From positions 19,237,006 through 19,301,005 of the forward strand of contig NC_049986.1 of assembly GCF_000003815.2 (NCBI RefSeq): a stretch of DNA of 64,000 nt. The letters run 5' to 3'. Positions within the stretch are counted from its first letter, which is position 1. Each line of letters begins with the position of its first letter. The position numbers and the translations under genes were made by a program. Under the pieces are notes generated by a model. It was not told the DNA's origin. It saw nothing but the letters and a program-made list of their open reading frames with translations, and did no database searches. The DNA comes from Branchiostoma floridae (lineage: Eukaryota; Chordata; Leptocardii; Amphioxiformes; Branchiostomatidae). Shown piece by piece: positions 10,200 through 21,215 of this stretch.

Positions 10200-10624
10200 T
10201 ATTGTCCGTACATATGATATGTACACACGCTGTTGTTTACAGTCTAGGCCAATGTTGTGTGTTGTTTTCAAATTGAGGATTGCTGCCTCAACTTTTCTTG
10301 TTCAGATTGAATCTTAATCACTACGTGTACATTATTACATCAATGGTTGCCGTAATGTGGAAGAATTTGTGTTTAGTTTTATCCCATTACAAGTTCGTAG
10401 TTGTACTGGCACATACACCATTCATCGCAAATAAACCGCCTGTCGAGTGGTGTTTGTAGATTTGGTATTGCTGCCAGGGGCGTGTTCTGTTTTAATAGTT
10501 CACTGTCGTCTTTTGTAATACATGGAGATAACGTTATTAAGTATATAACTGTTACAGCCCGTATTCTTCTTGATGGCATCCGCGCTGTGACCTGGATCCC
10601 GACCTAAGTTGTATTTGGGTAACC
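10200..10624 (+). repeat. Intronic tandem duplication, copy 2
   Basis: Partner of 9483-9910, about 75% identical by eye, with small indels. The copies start 717 bp apart. Confidence 0.85.
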
Positions 10625-10776
10625 CTTAACTTCGTAATTGAAGTGTCATGTAAAAAGTAAAATATAAATAAAAAGACAATAAAACATATAAAGTGTAAAG
10701 AGATTCGCATTTTCTCTAATATGAAGGTGGTAAAAATGTATGTCAAATTTCAGATCGTAGTCAGGTTACAGGTTTA

Positions 10777-10793
10777 CCCCCCCCCCCCCCCCT
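10777..10793. repeat. Poly-C run
   Basis: About 15-17 C in a row followed by TCATAG; low complexity. Confidence 0.95.
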
Positions 10794-10799
10794 CATAGT

Positions 10800-12330
10800 G
10801 GAATGGGGGAATGAACGTTAACACACCGTTACAGGTATATACACCTGTTATAATGGCGTGTTTACCTTTGTACAGGTGTATACCGTGACGTGCGGTGTAG
10901 TCGGCACGCGTGTGGCATATAAACACACCCTCACACCTCCAGCTGTTTGTGCAATCTATCCCCATTAGTACTCTACTACAGCGCCTATTCATGTCGATAC
11001 CACATGCGGATTTGATTATACATTGCATATTTAAATCTAACAGCTCTCAACAAGCGAAATAGGTAGATGCATAGGTAACTTGTTGCTTTGTTATAAGAAA
11101 ATACAATTATACGTTTAGCTCCAACTGATTGTATCAAGGCTAGAGATTCACTTTTGTTATTTTGTATTGTTCAGTAAGTTGAAATCAGAAGAATTACCTT
11201 GTATTTTATTTTGTAGCTGGCTGTGTGTCTGTGTCTTTCTTTTCTGGATTTGTAGGAATTAGATCCTATCAAGTCCAAAGCCTGTTGTACAGGTGTTGGC
11301 TGGCATTCTTGATGTATGCTTGTATATACTCAGCTTGATAGAGTATTAGTGAACAATAAAGATAATTGTTTGATATATATATATATATATATCGTGTATA
11401 ACCGAACTGTTCTGTTGATTGCAGCATTATAAAACTTGCCAAACAGCCCTTGTCTATAGGCGGTGTATTGCTAACAAAGCAGTCTATTGGGGCCAATTCT
11501 GCTTCCAATTTCAAATCCACCGACACTAATATCACCAGTCACCAAATCCTAGAATTTATTGACTCAGGCTTTATTGTTTGAAGCGGACTAAGAGATCCTT
11601 GAGTGGTATACGGCTCTCTGTTTATTTTAGGCACTCTATTTTGGGCAATACATTCTATAATAGCGTTCCGCATAAATCTACAACATATTGATCTGTGGTA
11701 AACGGATCTTTTGTTTACTTGTGCGTGCTATTTTTGATGATATATCATATTGCATTGTTTTAATTGAACCTATAACATATTGATTCGACCTTTTCGTTCG
11801 AAGTTGGATGATAGTGATATGTGGTTCATATTGCACAGGCTATTTTGAATATAGAATCAACATGTGGGGTATTTAAGGTTTTACGTATTACGTGATCGCA
11901 ATGCGCTGATACTTACCCATGACAAGAAGGTTACGTTTGGGCACCGTTTGCGTGTGTGTAAATCTGTGTGTAGTCAGTTTTGATATTGGGCCTCCTAGCA
12001 GCTGTCTACGGTACTGCAGCAGAACGTCCGCTTTCCTAGCTGGAGAGACGCAGCTTGTGACAGAAAATGGCAGCTAGGAGCTCGTAAATAGTTTGCCTCC
12101 TAACATCTGCTTGGAAGTTAAAACTACATGCTGCATGTATAACCATGACCCAGCTAGAATATCACCTTTAGTACTGGGACCTTTTGTGGGGCAGTCGGTG
12201 CCTATTTTTAGTCAGGTGGAAGTAATTTTTCATCCATTATCTTCCTCCTGCACATCTGGTGTCTCGTACCTGGTGTCTCTGTCAAACACGGCTGCATATG
12301 GAGCTTGCTTCTAACGTAACAACATCATTA
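10800..12330. other. No gene seen; AT-rich, presumed intron
   Basis: Contains an (AT)n run at about 11373-11390. A minus frame at 11269-11535 has no family match. Nothing else was recognised. Confidence 0.45.
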
Positions 12331-12331
12331 A

Positions 12332-12500
12332 ATGGCTCGAAATACCCTCTGCATATTCAGGTTAGTGCAGTTAGAATTGCAGCTGTTCGTGCAGGTATTT
12401 CTGGTATCTACCTGCACCTTGAACCTGCACTGGTCCATGTACTGGGCTTTATACGTAAATGTCCTATGATGTAGGTGTATATCCGTTGTTTTGTAAAAAC
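12332..12500 (+). mobile_element. Family E element, truncated
   Basis: Starts GGCTCGAAATACCCTCTGCA and runs through GCAGGTATTTCTGGTATCTA and CACTGGTCCATGTACTGGG, matching the left half of the intact copy at 16610-16961. The right end is missing. Confidence 0.8.
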
Positions 12501-12504
12501 AGTG

Positions 12505-12600
12505 CATCTAGGAATATCAAGTCGATGGACGTTGGTTTCAGATAACAATATTTTCAAAATTGCAGTTTGAAACCACCGTCCGTTTTACAAATGCTCTATC
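12505..12600 (+). repeat. Dispersed repeat with AATATCAAGTCGATGGA
   Basis: The block from ATATCAAGTCGATGGACG to TGCAGTTTGAAACCACCGTC recurs at 24862-24970. The internal TTGAAAC / GTTTCA strings are imperfect inverted repeats, suggesting an old MITE. Confidence 0.5.
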
Positions 12601-13440
12601 TATGAAAACAACGAATATAGGTCAAACCGAGAATAAAGGTGAATTAGTGTGAACGCCTTAGAATACAACTCTTCTTTCATACTTTTACCTTTCTTCTTGG
12701 TCATCTTTTTTCGAGCTGTTGGCTTACATTGGAAGTCTTTGGTAAACGACATCCATAAAATTTCCTTAGTTTGGCCTTGCTACGTCCTGCACCTTGGAGA
12801 ACTTTTAGATAGTCTCTTATGAAAGTTAGAAGCTCAGAAACAACGAAATATTTTAGACAAGCCCTGCTGCGAGACTGATTGTTTCTTCATTTACTGACTT
12901 CACTATCAATACACAAAGAAAAATATGTCTGAATTCGAATGCAATAATAGTCCTGAACACAACCCGAGTCAAAACAAAGGTATTCTATCTTGTGTAACAT
13001 ATGTGCTAAACACTAAATAGATTCGTATAAAGCTACGTAGATTTTGACAAAAGATTCGCATGCTGCAAGACCATAGCATGTCCAGAATTAAAAGAAATGA
13101 ACACACACACACACACACGCCGCACACACACAGCCACAAACACAAAACGCACACAACAAGGTAAAGACTGTACAATATGTCTACCCAGCGATCCTTAATT
13201 GAGGATTAGGGTTAGACTAATACCCCATACATAGCCTCCAAAAATCGACGGTTGCCACAATATAGCACCATGCCCAGCCATGTGTGCAGTGTGTACCCCC
13301 ACTGCTGGCGATGTTTACACTGCAAAGACGTTGTCACGAAAGGTTGAACGCTCTAAGTTACACAATAACACAACAGATTGACGGACATAGACCCACAGGT
13401 CCACGCCAGGCCGAAAACACATCAATCTCTGCAAGCAATT
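12600..13440. other. No gene seen
   Basis: A (CA)n run lies at about 13101-13130. Short overlapping frames on both strands have no recognisable content. Confidence 0.45.
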
Positions 13441-13444
13441 CCGT

Positions 13445-13794
13445 AAAGCTAAGGGCACAACCCGCCGTACGTTCAAATATATGTACGTGCTGTCTTCGTG
13501 CCAAACCGTGGGCAATCTTTTGGGATCCGTAAGTGGTACATGTAAGTACCGCCTCCACACGAACTCGTAGGGAATCCGACGGATTTTGGAGTACGCAGAC
13601 ACGCCGTAGAACTTAACGTGCAGGCAAAACTTTGGCATCGGGCTGCTGATTCGCCCCCGTACGTACCAGTACGGGCGACGCGCCTGCCTGTACAGCCTGA
13701 ACGTTTTTTTTTTTCAGAACTACGTGGCGGACTTTGCCTCCCCTCCCCCCCCCCCGAAAAAAAACGTACGGACAAATTGCACGTACGGCGGGTT
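13445..13794. mobile_element. Family D element, copy 1
   Basis: Left terminus AAGCTAAGGGCACAACCCGC then CGTACG; right side ACGTACGGCGGGTT, where the last bases of the terminus are lost (reads TTAACG in place of TTGTGCCC). It is the same element as 38829-39179 in opposite orientation: shared blocks include GTAAGTGGTACAT, GGAATCCGACGGATTT, GGCGACGCGCCTGCC and the poly-T/C tract. Non-coding; transposase class unknown. Confidence 0.88.
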
Positions 13795-13799
13795 AACGT

Positions 13800-15045
13800 T
13801 GTTCAACTGCGGCTCAGACTGTGCCTATAAGACCCTGGGACTTGTTAAAAATTACTTGGAGTCCTTACGTCTAACTCTAAATGATTGCATTTGAATGACA
13901 CAAAAGAAGTGAATTAGCTTCATAACTATAGCAAAACTCATCATCATCATAGTCCTTTACGTCCTGACGGACGATCTGTAAAACTGCAAAACTACACAGT
14001 ATTATTCACGCCCATTTTAATTTGTACGGACTAAAACGACAAGCCTGACACTGAGGCTTAAATGTCAGCTATTCAACCCAGCACAAAGTCGCAGGTTGAC
14101 AGCACCGTCTATGAAACAACGGCACCAGCGGCAAGTCGCTAATTTTAGCTCGGTCTTTGGAAAAACATGGATTTCAAAAGATGATACGAATCACGAGGCA
14201 TATGGACTATAATAGCGCTTTGCAGTGTCTAATGTTCTGATCTTTTATCGTGTATAATATATGTTAAGATCTAAAGCCTTGATAGAATATCTAAAACTGA
14301 ACATTTTACATGGAAATATGTCGAACTTTCCAACTTTGAACAACGCTAGCAGCAACATTAGTCGTAGTGCACGCACTCGGGAAATGTAAAAAAGGGCGAT
14401 ACATAAAACTATCTGTGTCGATGAGAATCTGTAGATATTGCTCCTCAAGTGCAGTGGAAGACAAAAATAATTTCATCTCTAGTTGTTCATTTAATGAAGA
14501 TAAAAGAAGCCAACTTTTAGTGACAATCGCTGCACCTACGCGCAGTATCATTCCTCCATGCTAAATGCACTTTTGTATAGCGTTCGAGCATGTATTTGCA
14601 AATAAATTATTCAATTCAAATGTAAAACCCTTGAGTTTCAGACACTGTCAAAAGGATGAGACGAAAACATGACAAGAAAGTCAAAGGTTTCTTTTAGTCC
14701 GCAATAATCTGCCTTGTCTTTTGAAATTCATGTTTTCCCAGAAGCCGAGCTATGATTAGCGAATGGCCACAGGTGCGGTTGTTTCATAGAAGGTGTTTGC
14801 CAGTCTGTGGCTTTGTCACGCTAGTTTGAGTACCCCACATGAAAGACCCAGAGACAGGCGATGCGCGATGCCACAGCAATAAGCGCCTATTATTCCTCGC
14901 CTGGCTATCTCATATATTACATGCCCGCAGCTGTCGACATTGTCAGTTCGTGATTTTAGAGATGAGATAAAAAGCAAATCAAGTTTCTGTACCACACGGG
15001 CATGGATACGGTACATCGTATGGCTTTAGGCTAGTATATCTAAGT
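13800..15045. other. No gene seen
   Basis: Overlapping short frames on both strands at 14245-14564 and 14816-15016 carry no family signature. Confidence 0.4.
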
Positions 15046-15049
15046 AGTG

Positions 15050-15510
15050 CATTTTCCTTTCCTTTCTATCTGTGCCTACCTTCTCTCGTTGTGTCTGTTC
15101 TTTTTCTATCGTTCCCTCTATCTATCCCTCCCTCTCTTCCCTACCCATGGCCATTTCCCTCCCTATCCATCTTTTCCCCCTCGCTCTCTATCTGTCCTCC
15201 TCTCCACCCTTCTCTCTCTGTCTCCCTCCCTTTCTATCTCCATCTCTTTCCAGTTCCCTCTCTCCACCTTCCTCCCTTTTCTCTCCACTTCTCTCTCTCC
15301 CTCCTGCCCTCTGCCTGTTCCTGTTGTGTCTCTCTCTCACACCGGGACCCTATCTTCCCCTCCCCCTGACTTGATACTTATCCATCTTCGTCTCTTTTGT
15401 CTCATTTTCTCACTGTCTCTCCTCTTCTCTTCTGTCAAGGTCAAGTATATGCAAATCTCCAGTTTCTTGTCCCTTTCTTGTCCCTTTATCTATTTGTTCT
15501 TATTCCTCTC
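15050..15510 (+). repeat. Polypyrimidine tract
   Basis: About 460 bp almost entirely C and T on the plus strand (CTCTCCCTCC-like). The three overlapping frames of 92-165 codons, rich in Ser/Leu/Pro/Phe, are artefacts of this composition. Such tracts can form triplex (H-DNA). Confidence 0.92.
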
Positions 15511-15544
15511 AACTACATTTAACTCTGCAGGAAATATGTCCTAG

Positions 15545-16415
15545 TCGGAGTGTTGATAAGTTCTGACTCCGGTCCTAACCTGTGCGAAGTCCCGCGACGC
15601 CCTCAGAGATTTTTAGAAATTAGAATCGACCAGCGTTTGGGGCTTCAGTCTGTTACTCCGTAGATAAGGACTTAAGAATTACTTTGTGTCGCGCCTTAGG
15701 CCAGCTACACAAGGACGAATAGTCACTCTTTCTTTCGAGGGTTTAAGGTGTGTCAACTTGAGTCATGCTCGCTTGAGGCGCGGCTAACTCTTTGATTAGA
15801 CGTGTCTCAAGTTTGTGGAAGTTCTAAGACGTTGCATGGCCTCAAGTTAGATATGCTACAAGATTGACGGCTTTAGTGGGATGTTACATATATTGACGAA
15901 AACGACCAAAGGCGTACACTTGTAGAAGGTATTACTATTATATTATGGTTGTGGATGATATATGACTGTAATGAGAATACTTACAAGGGCAATTGGACCA
16001 AAGGTTGACAAATTTCCAAGGGTTGACAAATTTAGCATGATTTGCGGTAATACATAACGTGTTCTACACAAGCCGACACATGTATATGCTGGCCTTTTGT
16101 GACAAAAGGAGTCTGCAAGTTCGGGACTTGCGTGGAGCCTCGGAAAAGTTTTTTTTAGTGAACGGGGGGGGGGGGATCAATGCACATGGAGAAGAAATGT
16201 TATCTCCATGAAAAATGTAGGTATAGTTTTTGGTGTGTCTGTCTGTGTATCTTTCTGTCTGTCTGTGTATTTGTGTTTCCGGATATTTGTGGTCAGCATA
16301 ACTAAAGAACGTCTTTTTGGTGGCAGATAGCTTGTGATGTAATAAAGAAGTGATATTATGTTTTGGCCCCCTAGCTGTTACAGTTACAGTTACAATGTAA
16401 TCCGTAACCTTGTAG
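15545..16415. other. No gene seen; includes shared CTGT/TTTCCGGATATTTGTGGT block
   Basis: A poly-G run lies at about 16165-16175. The block at about 16255-16305 (GTGTTTCCGGATATTTGTGG) recurs reverse-complemented at about 36225-36255 and partly at 43430-43450, so it is a dispersed repeat. The frame 16064-16453 minus comes from it. Confidence 0.45.
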
Positions 16416-16419
16416 TGGA

Positions 16420-16608
16420 CCACTCTCACCAAGCGGAGGCACAGTGGAGGCACTGCAGAGGCATTTTACTACTTGCGTTATTTTTTTTTTTTTTCAAATT
16501 CTAAAAACACAGTGCCTTGGTTGGACCTTGGAGGCACCTTGGAGGCACGTTTGCGTTGTCGAAATGAACAGTGCCTCCAACTTGCGTGCCTCTGCTGGGT
16601 GAGAGTGG
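16420..16608. mobile_element. Family F MITE
   Basis: CCACTCTCACCAAGCGGAGG then CAC at the left is matched by GTGCCTCTGCTGGGTGAGAG then TGG at the right, an inverted repeat of about 23 bp. A poly-T run sits in the middle. Non-coding. Its end resembles Family G ends (CACTCTCACC). It abuts the Family E element that starts two bases later. Confidence 0.85.
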
Positions 16609-16609
16609 C

Positions 16610-16961
16610 CAGGGCTCGAAATACCACCTGCATATGCAGGTTAGTGCAGGTGAAATTGGAGCTGTGCGGATAATTCTGGTGTCTACCTGTACCTAACCTG
16701 CACTGGTCCATGTAATGAATTTTTACATACATCTCCTATGATATAGGTGTATGTGGATTGTTATAAGCTGCATTGACTGTTACCCCCCCCCCCCCCACCT
16801 ATGAAATATAAAGAAATAAATAACAATGGTTCCTCAACAATTTTAGTACGATCCATACTTACTAAGTTCAGAGTGGTGCAGGTAAAATTTGTCTGGTGCA
16901 GGTAGCTTTCAATGTTACCTGCGCCGGTGCAGGTATGCAGAAAAAAGTATTTCGAGCCCTG
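16610..16961. mobile_element. Family E element, intact copy
   Basis: CAGGGCTCGAAAT at the left and ATTTCGAGCCCTG at the right form perfect 13-bp terminal inverted repeats. The interior holds several AGGTTAGTGCAGGT / TACCTGCACC palindromic strings and a poly-C run, with no coding frame. CAGGG termini are typical of hAT elements, but I could not find a clean 8-bp target duplication, so hAT membership is inference. Confidence 0.85.
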
Positions 16962-17170
16962 ATGGCCCTTACGAAATTTAGCACAGTTCGCCTCACATTG
17001 AGTCAGCGATATCTGAACAGGTAACCCCTGCTTAATCTATTGGGTCAGTTAGTCCTCACTCTTAGTGAGCGATCTACCTGGTCTCAATCTTGATGTTTCT
17101 GACGTAGGGAGAAGAGATGATGTTACAGATATTATGTGGAGGGACATTTGGGTCTTGTTACGTTGTAACC

Positions 17171-17442
17171 TAGCCTGAGTACCATCCGGAAAGTAGTTCG
17201 CTCCGGCGTTCATTATATATTGTATACAGTCGCTTCTTGCCCTGACATTCATTATACACTATAAAACATCATATCGCTTCTCTGCTATTCTGTCTGGGGT
17301 CCTTGGCCATCTTAACGTCTGGAATCTTCCAAATTTTGGACGAGGGCGCTGATTGGTCCCTACACATAAGTGAATTAAGGAATGGGTTCAAGCAGAAGCG
17401 AACATATAGGAGCGAACTACTATCCGGATGGTGCCCAGGCTA
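17171..17442. mobile_element. Family A MITE, copy 3, with perfect 9-bp target duplication
   Basis: Starts TAGCCTGAGTACCATCCGG, ends CCGGATGGTGCCCAGGCTA. Flanked by GTTGTAACC at 17162-17170 and 17443-17451. It is longer than the other copies (272 bp) because of an extra middle segment near 17290-17390. Non-coding. Confidence 0.9.
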
Positions 17443-17454
17443 GTTGTAACCAGT

Positions 17455-17935
17455 AAGTGAAAGAAATCCTAACACAGGTCAGCACACACATTGCGTCAGA
17501 TATCCGAACAGGTAAACATAAGAAATGATAGCTATATCCAGCTATCTATGTAAACACCACATCCGTGTTGATAAATAGGACTGTAAGATAAAATCCGTGC
17601 TGAGTCCCGCCTGTACAGACGATACCAGGATGTGCCGGGGTGTTGTGATATCTGCATGCCGGCAGGATAGCCAGGGTCATCTATAGTTCAAATCAATACT
17701 TACTACGTTTTATAATATCTGCACATCTATCCTCATGTACACATGTCTGCTTTCCCTTCCCCTATCGGAATGGCACAAGGCCCTGAATGTTTGGCAACAA
17801 CCCACACAATGTAAAAGACTGATAAGGATCCTTTACAAAGAACAGGTCTAGCAGACACCAAATGATATGTGCCACAAAATAATCGTCCTCGCGCACCCCC
17901 CCCTCCCAAATTAAACAACAACAACAACACACACA
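17455..17935. other. No gene seen
   Basis: Spacer between MITEs. The short minus frame at 17733-17936 has no support. Confidence 0.4.
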
Positions 17936-17938
17936 CTA

Positions 17939-18296
17939 GCCTCTACCAGGCTCCGCGGAGCGCTGGTAATATAAAAGAAGTTGGACTAATAGCGGGAATA
18001 GTATGCTTGGGGAGTCGGCAGGCCATATTATGGAATGTTTCCCTCCAGTCTACAACTTATCAGCCTTCAAAAGAAATGTTCACCACCATCGCCGAGTACA
18101 ATTACTTCCAACTTCTTATTTCATTGCCTTGAAGTGGCGTAATGACCTTGCTCTGAACAATCTTCTTTAAAAAGTCAGTAAGCGACCCACGGACCGATAG
18201 GCACTCCTTTGGCCGGCCGACTCCAATAGCATACTTTTCCCTCAATTAGTCTAATTTCTGCTATTTGACCAGCGATCCGCGGAGCCTGGTAGAGGC
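17939..18296. mobile_element. Family C inverted-repeat element, copy 1
   Basis: GCCTCTACCAGGCTCCGCGG at the left is the reverse complement of CCGCGGAGCCTGGTAGAGGC at the right (18277-18296). The pairing continues inward (AGTTGGACTAATAGCGGGAA with ATTAGTCTAATTTCTGCTAT), so the element is largely a long hairpin. Non-coding. Confidence 0.88.
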
Positions 18297-18330
18297 TGAA
18301 GCCGGATTCACAAGTGCGTATGATATTTAA

Positions 18331-18372
18331 GTCCGTTTGAGGTCCGTATGAGGTCCGTTTGAGGTCCGTATA
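18331..18372 (+). repeat. 12-bp minisatellite GTCCGTTTGAGG
   Basis: About 3.5 tandem copies of GTCCGTTTGAGG / GTCCGTATGAGG. Confidence 0.85.
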
Positions 18373-18515
18373 GATCACATTTCCCAAGCGGGGCCCGGCC
18401 CGGATGTTTTAAGAAACGAAAAATTAAAACGTTTGACATTTTGTGTATTTTGATGTATCATTCTTTTCGCTTCTGAAAGCTGCTCGGCCGCGCCCCGGTT
18501 TGGAAATGTAACCTA
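18371..18515. mobile_element. Family B MITE, copy 2
   Basis: TAGATCACATTTCCCAAGCG then GGGCCCGG at the left and CCCCGGTTTGGAAATGTAAC then CTA at the right are diverged terminal inverted repeats matching 21747-21942. Confidence 0.8.
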
Positions 18516-18521
18516 AATCCT

Positions 18522-18600
18522 TACCAGGCTCCGTAGGTCGCTGGAAAATAGCAGAACTTGATACGTAACAAGCCAGATGAGTTAGCTGTCCGAGTGTGGT
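18522..18600. mobile_element. Family C fragment
   Basis: CCTTACCAGGCTCCGTAGGT then CGCTGGAAAATAG matches the left end of the Family C copy at 19023-19209. No right end was seen. Confidence 0.55.
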
Positions 18601-19020
18601 TTGCAACGAGCTTAACACCCACAGAGTGCCTGCATGCATGGAAGCGAAGGTCATCTATTGGTCGGATCAATATTAACCTCGTTTCGAATGACATCTCATC
18701 GTCTCTTATGGCAATGTAAAAAATGGATATCTGGGGTAAGTGAAAAAAAATCAGTAAAAATTGGCTGGATATGGGGAATAATTTCCCAGAGGAGTTTGCC
18801 TGTCACGGAGTTACAAAGTTGCTGCCCAGAAAACGTATTACATACTGATTTGATTATATAAATGTCATTCTCAGGGCAGAAGAAAAAAGTTTGGCCAAAA
18901 AGTTGTCTTGATCATAACATCTAAGTGGTCGACACACAGAACATTGTTTAATAAACAATTCATTAAATATTGTTACGTTTCTATTTTTTCTATTTTTTTT
19001 TTCGTTTTCACAAACAGCTT
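18600..19020. other. No gene seen
   Basis: AT-rich spacer with poly-T runs near 18980-19000. Confidence 0.4.
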
Positions 19021-19022
19021 AG

Positions 19023-19209
19023 TCTCTACCAGACGCCATAGGTCGCGTGGAAAACCATAGGAATGAAACAAAATGAGGTAAGCCGGCCAGAGAAGTACAG
19101 CCGGCTAGGGAACAGCCTGCGACCTACGGCTGACTCCCCTAGTGTACTACGACTCTATTTGTCCAATTTCTACAATCAGACCACCGGTCTACGAAGCTTG
19201 GTAGAGGCT
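19023..19209. mobile_element. Family C inverted-repeat element, copy 2
   Basis: GTCTCTACCAGACGCCATAG at the left; ACGAAGCTTGGTAGAGGCT at the right. The middle has a second palindromic pair, AGCCGGC / GCCGGCT. Confidence 0.75.
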
Positions 19210-19214
19210 ACAAA

Positions 19215-19250
19215 CAGCCTGGCCGGGCCCCGGTTTGGAAATTTGACGTT
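19215..19250. mobile_element. Family B terminal fragment
   Basis: CTGGCCGGGCCCCGGTTTGG then AAATTTGAC is the right terminus of Family B standing alone directly behind a Family C copy. The same C-then-B order is seen at 17939-18515. Confidence 0.65.
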
Positions 19251-19259
19251 AAACTTACC

Positions 19260-20645
19260 AAGGTATCCTACCTGCCAGGCACCAGCACAACCTGTGCCTG
19301 TTCTCACCATGTTTACTTTGTCAGCAGGTCCTTTATGTACTCAGGCTTTGTAATATGAGCACGATTATGAATCAATAACACCTTTATCCTTGTAAGTTTG
19401 TGATGAATATTTGTCCAAAGGTATGAATAATGCTGACATTCAAACATTACTTAATATTGGTAGACAAGGCAAATAACATTTATCAAATATGCGTAGGTTT
19501 CTGAGAGTGCCAATTATACTCCAGGTGGTACATTATAGCGTGGCGCTTTGAACTTGACATTCAGAACACAGAACGGTCCATCAATCATACTCGTCTGGAA
19601 TCTGACAATCTAGCGACAAAATTGGAAGCACTGACGATGTATGGCAGGTCTGTAATGTATGTATTGGGAATCACAGAAGTTAACAGATACACAGACAGAG
19701 TGACAGACTCATATACAGACAAGCGCAGACACACTGATTCACGTGGTGCATACTTCTTTCTCTGATATGAAGAATAGTATGAAAGCTAAACACGCCACAC
19801 TATCAGTGGAATAGCCCAGTGCTGTAGCGCCTTTTTGTGTGGCCTCAGGGTTATGAAGCGGAGATGGGCGCCGGGCCCGACGCACACTGATGTATAGGCA
19901 ACATTAGCTTTAGCTACACTGACTCACAGACAGACAGACGGATAAACAGTCATACAGACAGACAGATCGATAATCAGACGGATAGAGATACAGGCAGGTA
20001 GACAGACAGACAGACAGACAGATAGTCGACACAGATAAGCATTCAGACTGACAGTCAACAAGACAGCTGGACAGAAAGGTAGACACGAAGGTAGACACCC
20101 AGAAGGACTTGCCAGAAGCAACAATAAACTCACTTTGGAGGCGAAGTAAGAATAGATATCTTAGAGAGGAAAAAACTGAACATAAGTCAAAAGTAATCTC
20201 AGTTACACAGGCGACTTCACGGGACAAAGCAACTCTATGCATATGTCAGTCCGGTGATGATGGTCATAGCCAGCAAACTTCTTGGGTTTCTAAGGGACTA
20301 GACTCTTTATTTTTCGTCGTCAGACCTTCGCCCCAAACGAAGGGATGTTACTGTTTAAATCGAGTCTTATGACTCTTGTTCCCCTTCCTTTCATACGAAA
20401 CGTCTTTTTTTATTGGGTCTATAATTTAGTGTACATCTAGGCCTGACACCGTCATACAAGGATTGCCATCACATAGGTCATGAGTCCCAGTATAGTTATC
20501 TGTCTTGAAGCATGTTAAGTCGTGACTCTAGCTATTCATTGAGGCCGTGAAAAGTCTTTAATGGAACTTCCAAAAACTTGAGACACGTCCAGTCAAAGAA
20601 CTCCCTGCGTCCCAAAGAAAAGCCCGTGTCAGATCTCGTACGTGT
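19260..20645. other. No gene; CAGA-rich low-complexity stretches
   Basis: Imperfect (CAGA)n/(GACA)n runs lie at about 19688-19735 and 19920-20095 and give rise to the Ser/Cys/Leu-rich minus-strand frames there. No gene was recognised. Confidence 0.5.
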
Positions 20646-20649
20646 CTAC

Positions 20650-20885
20650 ATTTACCTTTCCACTAGACGTCATTCTCTTGCGTCCACTACCCACTGGAGT
20701 CGTTGGCGGCTTGGCTAACGCTGGGTTACCAAGGACCAGAGATAGCATGAAACGAATTTCAAGGGTGAATTTCCCTTTGCGTGTTTTGTTTGTTGTTTCC
20801 TTGCATCATGTTTCAATCATGGAATCAAGCGGCACACAAAGCCAATTGTGGTCACTGCACCGTCGCCCAAGGGTCATCGTCTAGT
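20650..20885. mobile_element. Family H MITE, decayed copy
   Basis: CCTTTCCACTAGACGTC at the left and TCATCGTCTAGTGAATG at the right are diverged Family H ends; internal TTTGTTGTTTCCTTGCATCA and GCCAATTGTGGTCACTGCAC blocks match 20925-21215. Confidence 0.6.
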
Positions 20886-20924
20886 GAATGCTTAGGTCAC
20901 ATTTCCTCCTTCACCTTAACAGCT

Positions 20925-21215
20925 ATAAATAGACAGCGTTTGCTTGCGTCCACTTTTCAATAGAGTCTGTGACTGCACGGCTATGGACAGACAGACAGAC
21001 AGACGGACAGAAAGACAGACAGACAGATCTCAGTACGCGAAGCTACCGATGATCCACAAAAGATATGAGAGCTCGCATGAAACGAATCTCAAGGGTGAAT
21101 GTCCTTCCGTGTGTTATGTTTGTTGCTTTAGATAATACTTTTTGTTGTTGTCTTTCATCATATTTCGATCATGGAATTAAGGGTCACACAACGCCAATTG
21201 TGGTCGCAGTACAGC
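20925..21215. mobile_element. Family H MITE, second adjacent copy
   Basis: Repeats 20750-20880 block by block (CATGAAACGAATCTCAAGGG, TTTGTTGCTTTAG, TGGAATTAAGGGTCACACA, GCCAATTGTGGTCGCAG). A (GACA)n microsatellite sits in it at about 20985-21027. Ends are poorly kept. Confidence 0.55.

Noticed and set aside
15047-15544. 165-codon plus-strand frame and two overlapping frames
   Set aside because: All three registers are open only because the DNA is nearly pure C/T; the Ser/Leu/Pro/Phe content follows from that.
19910-20242. 110-codon minus frame rich in Ser, Cys, Leu and Val
   Set aside because: Produced by the imperfect CAGA repeat, read as CLSV repeats.
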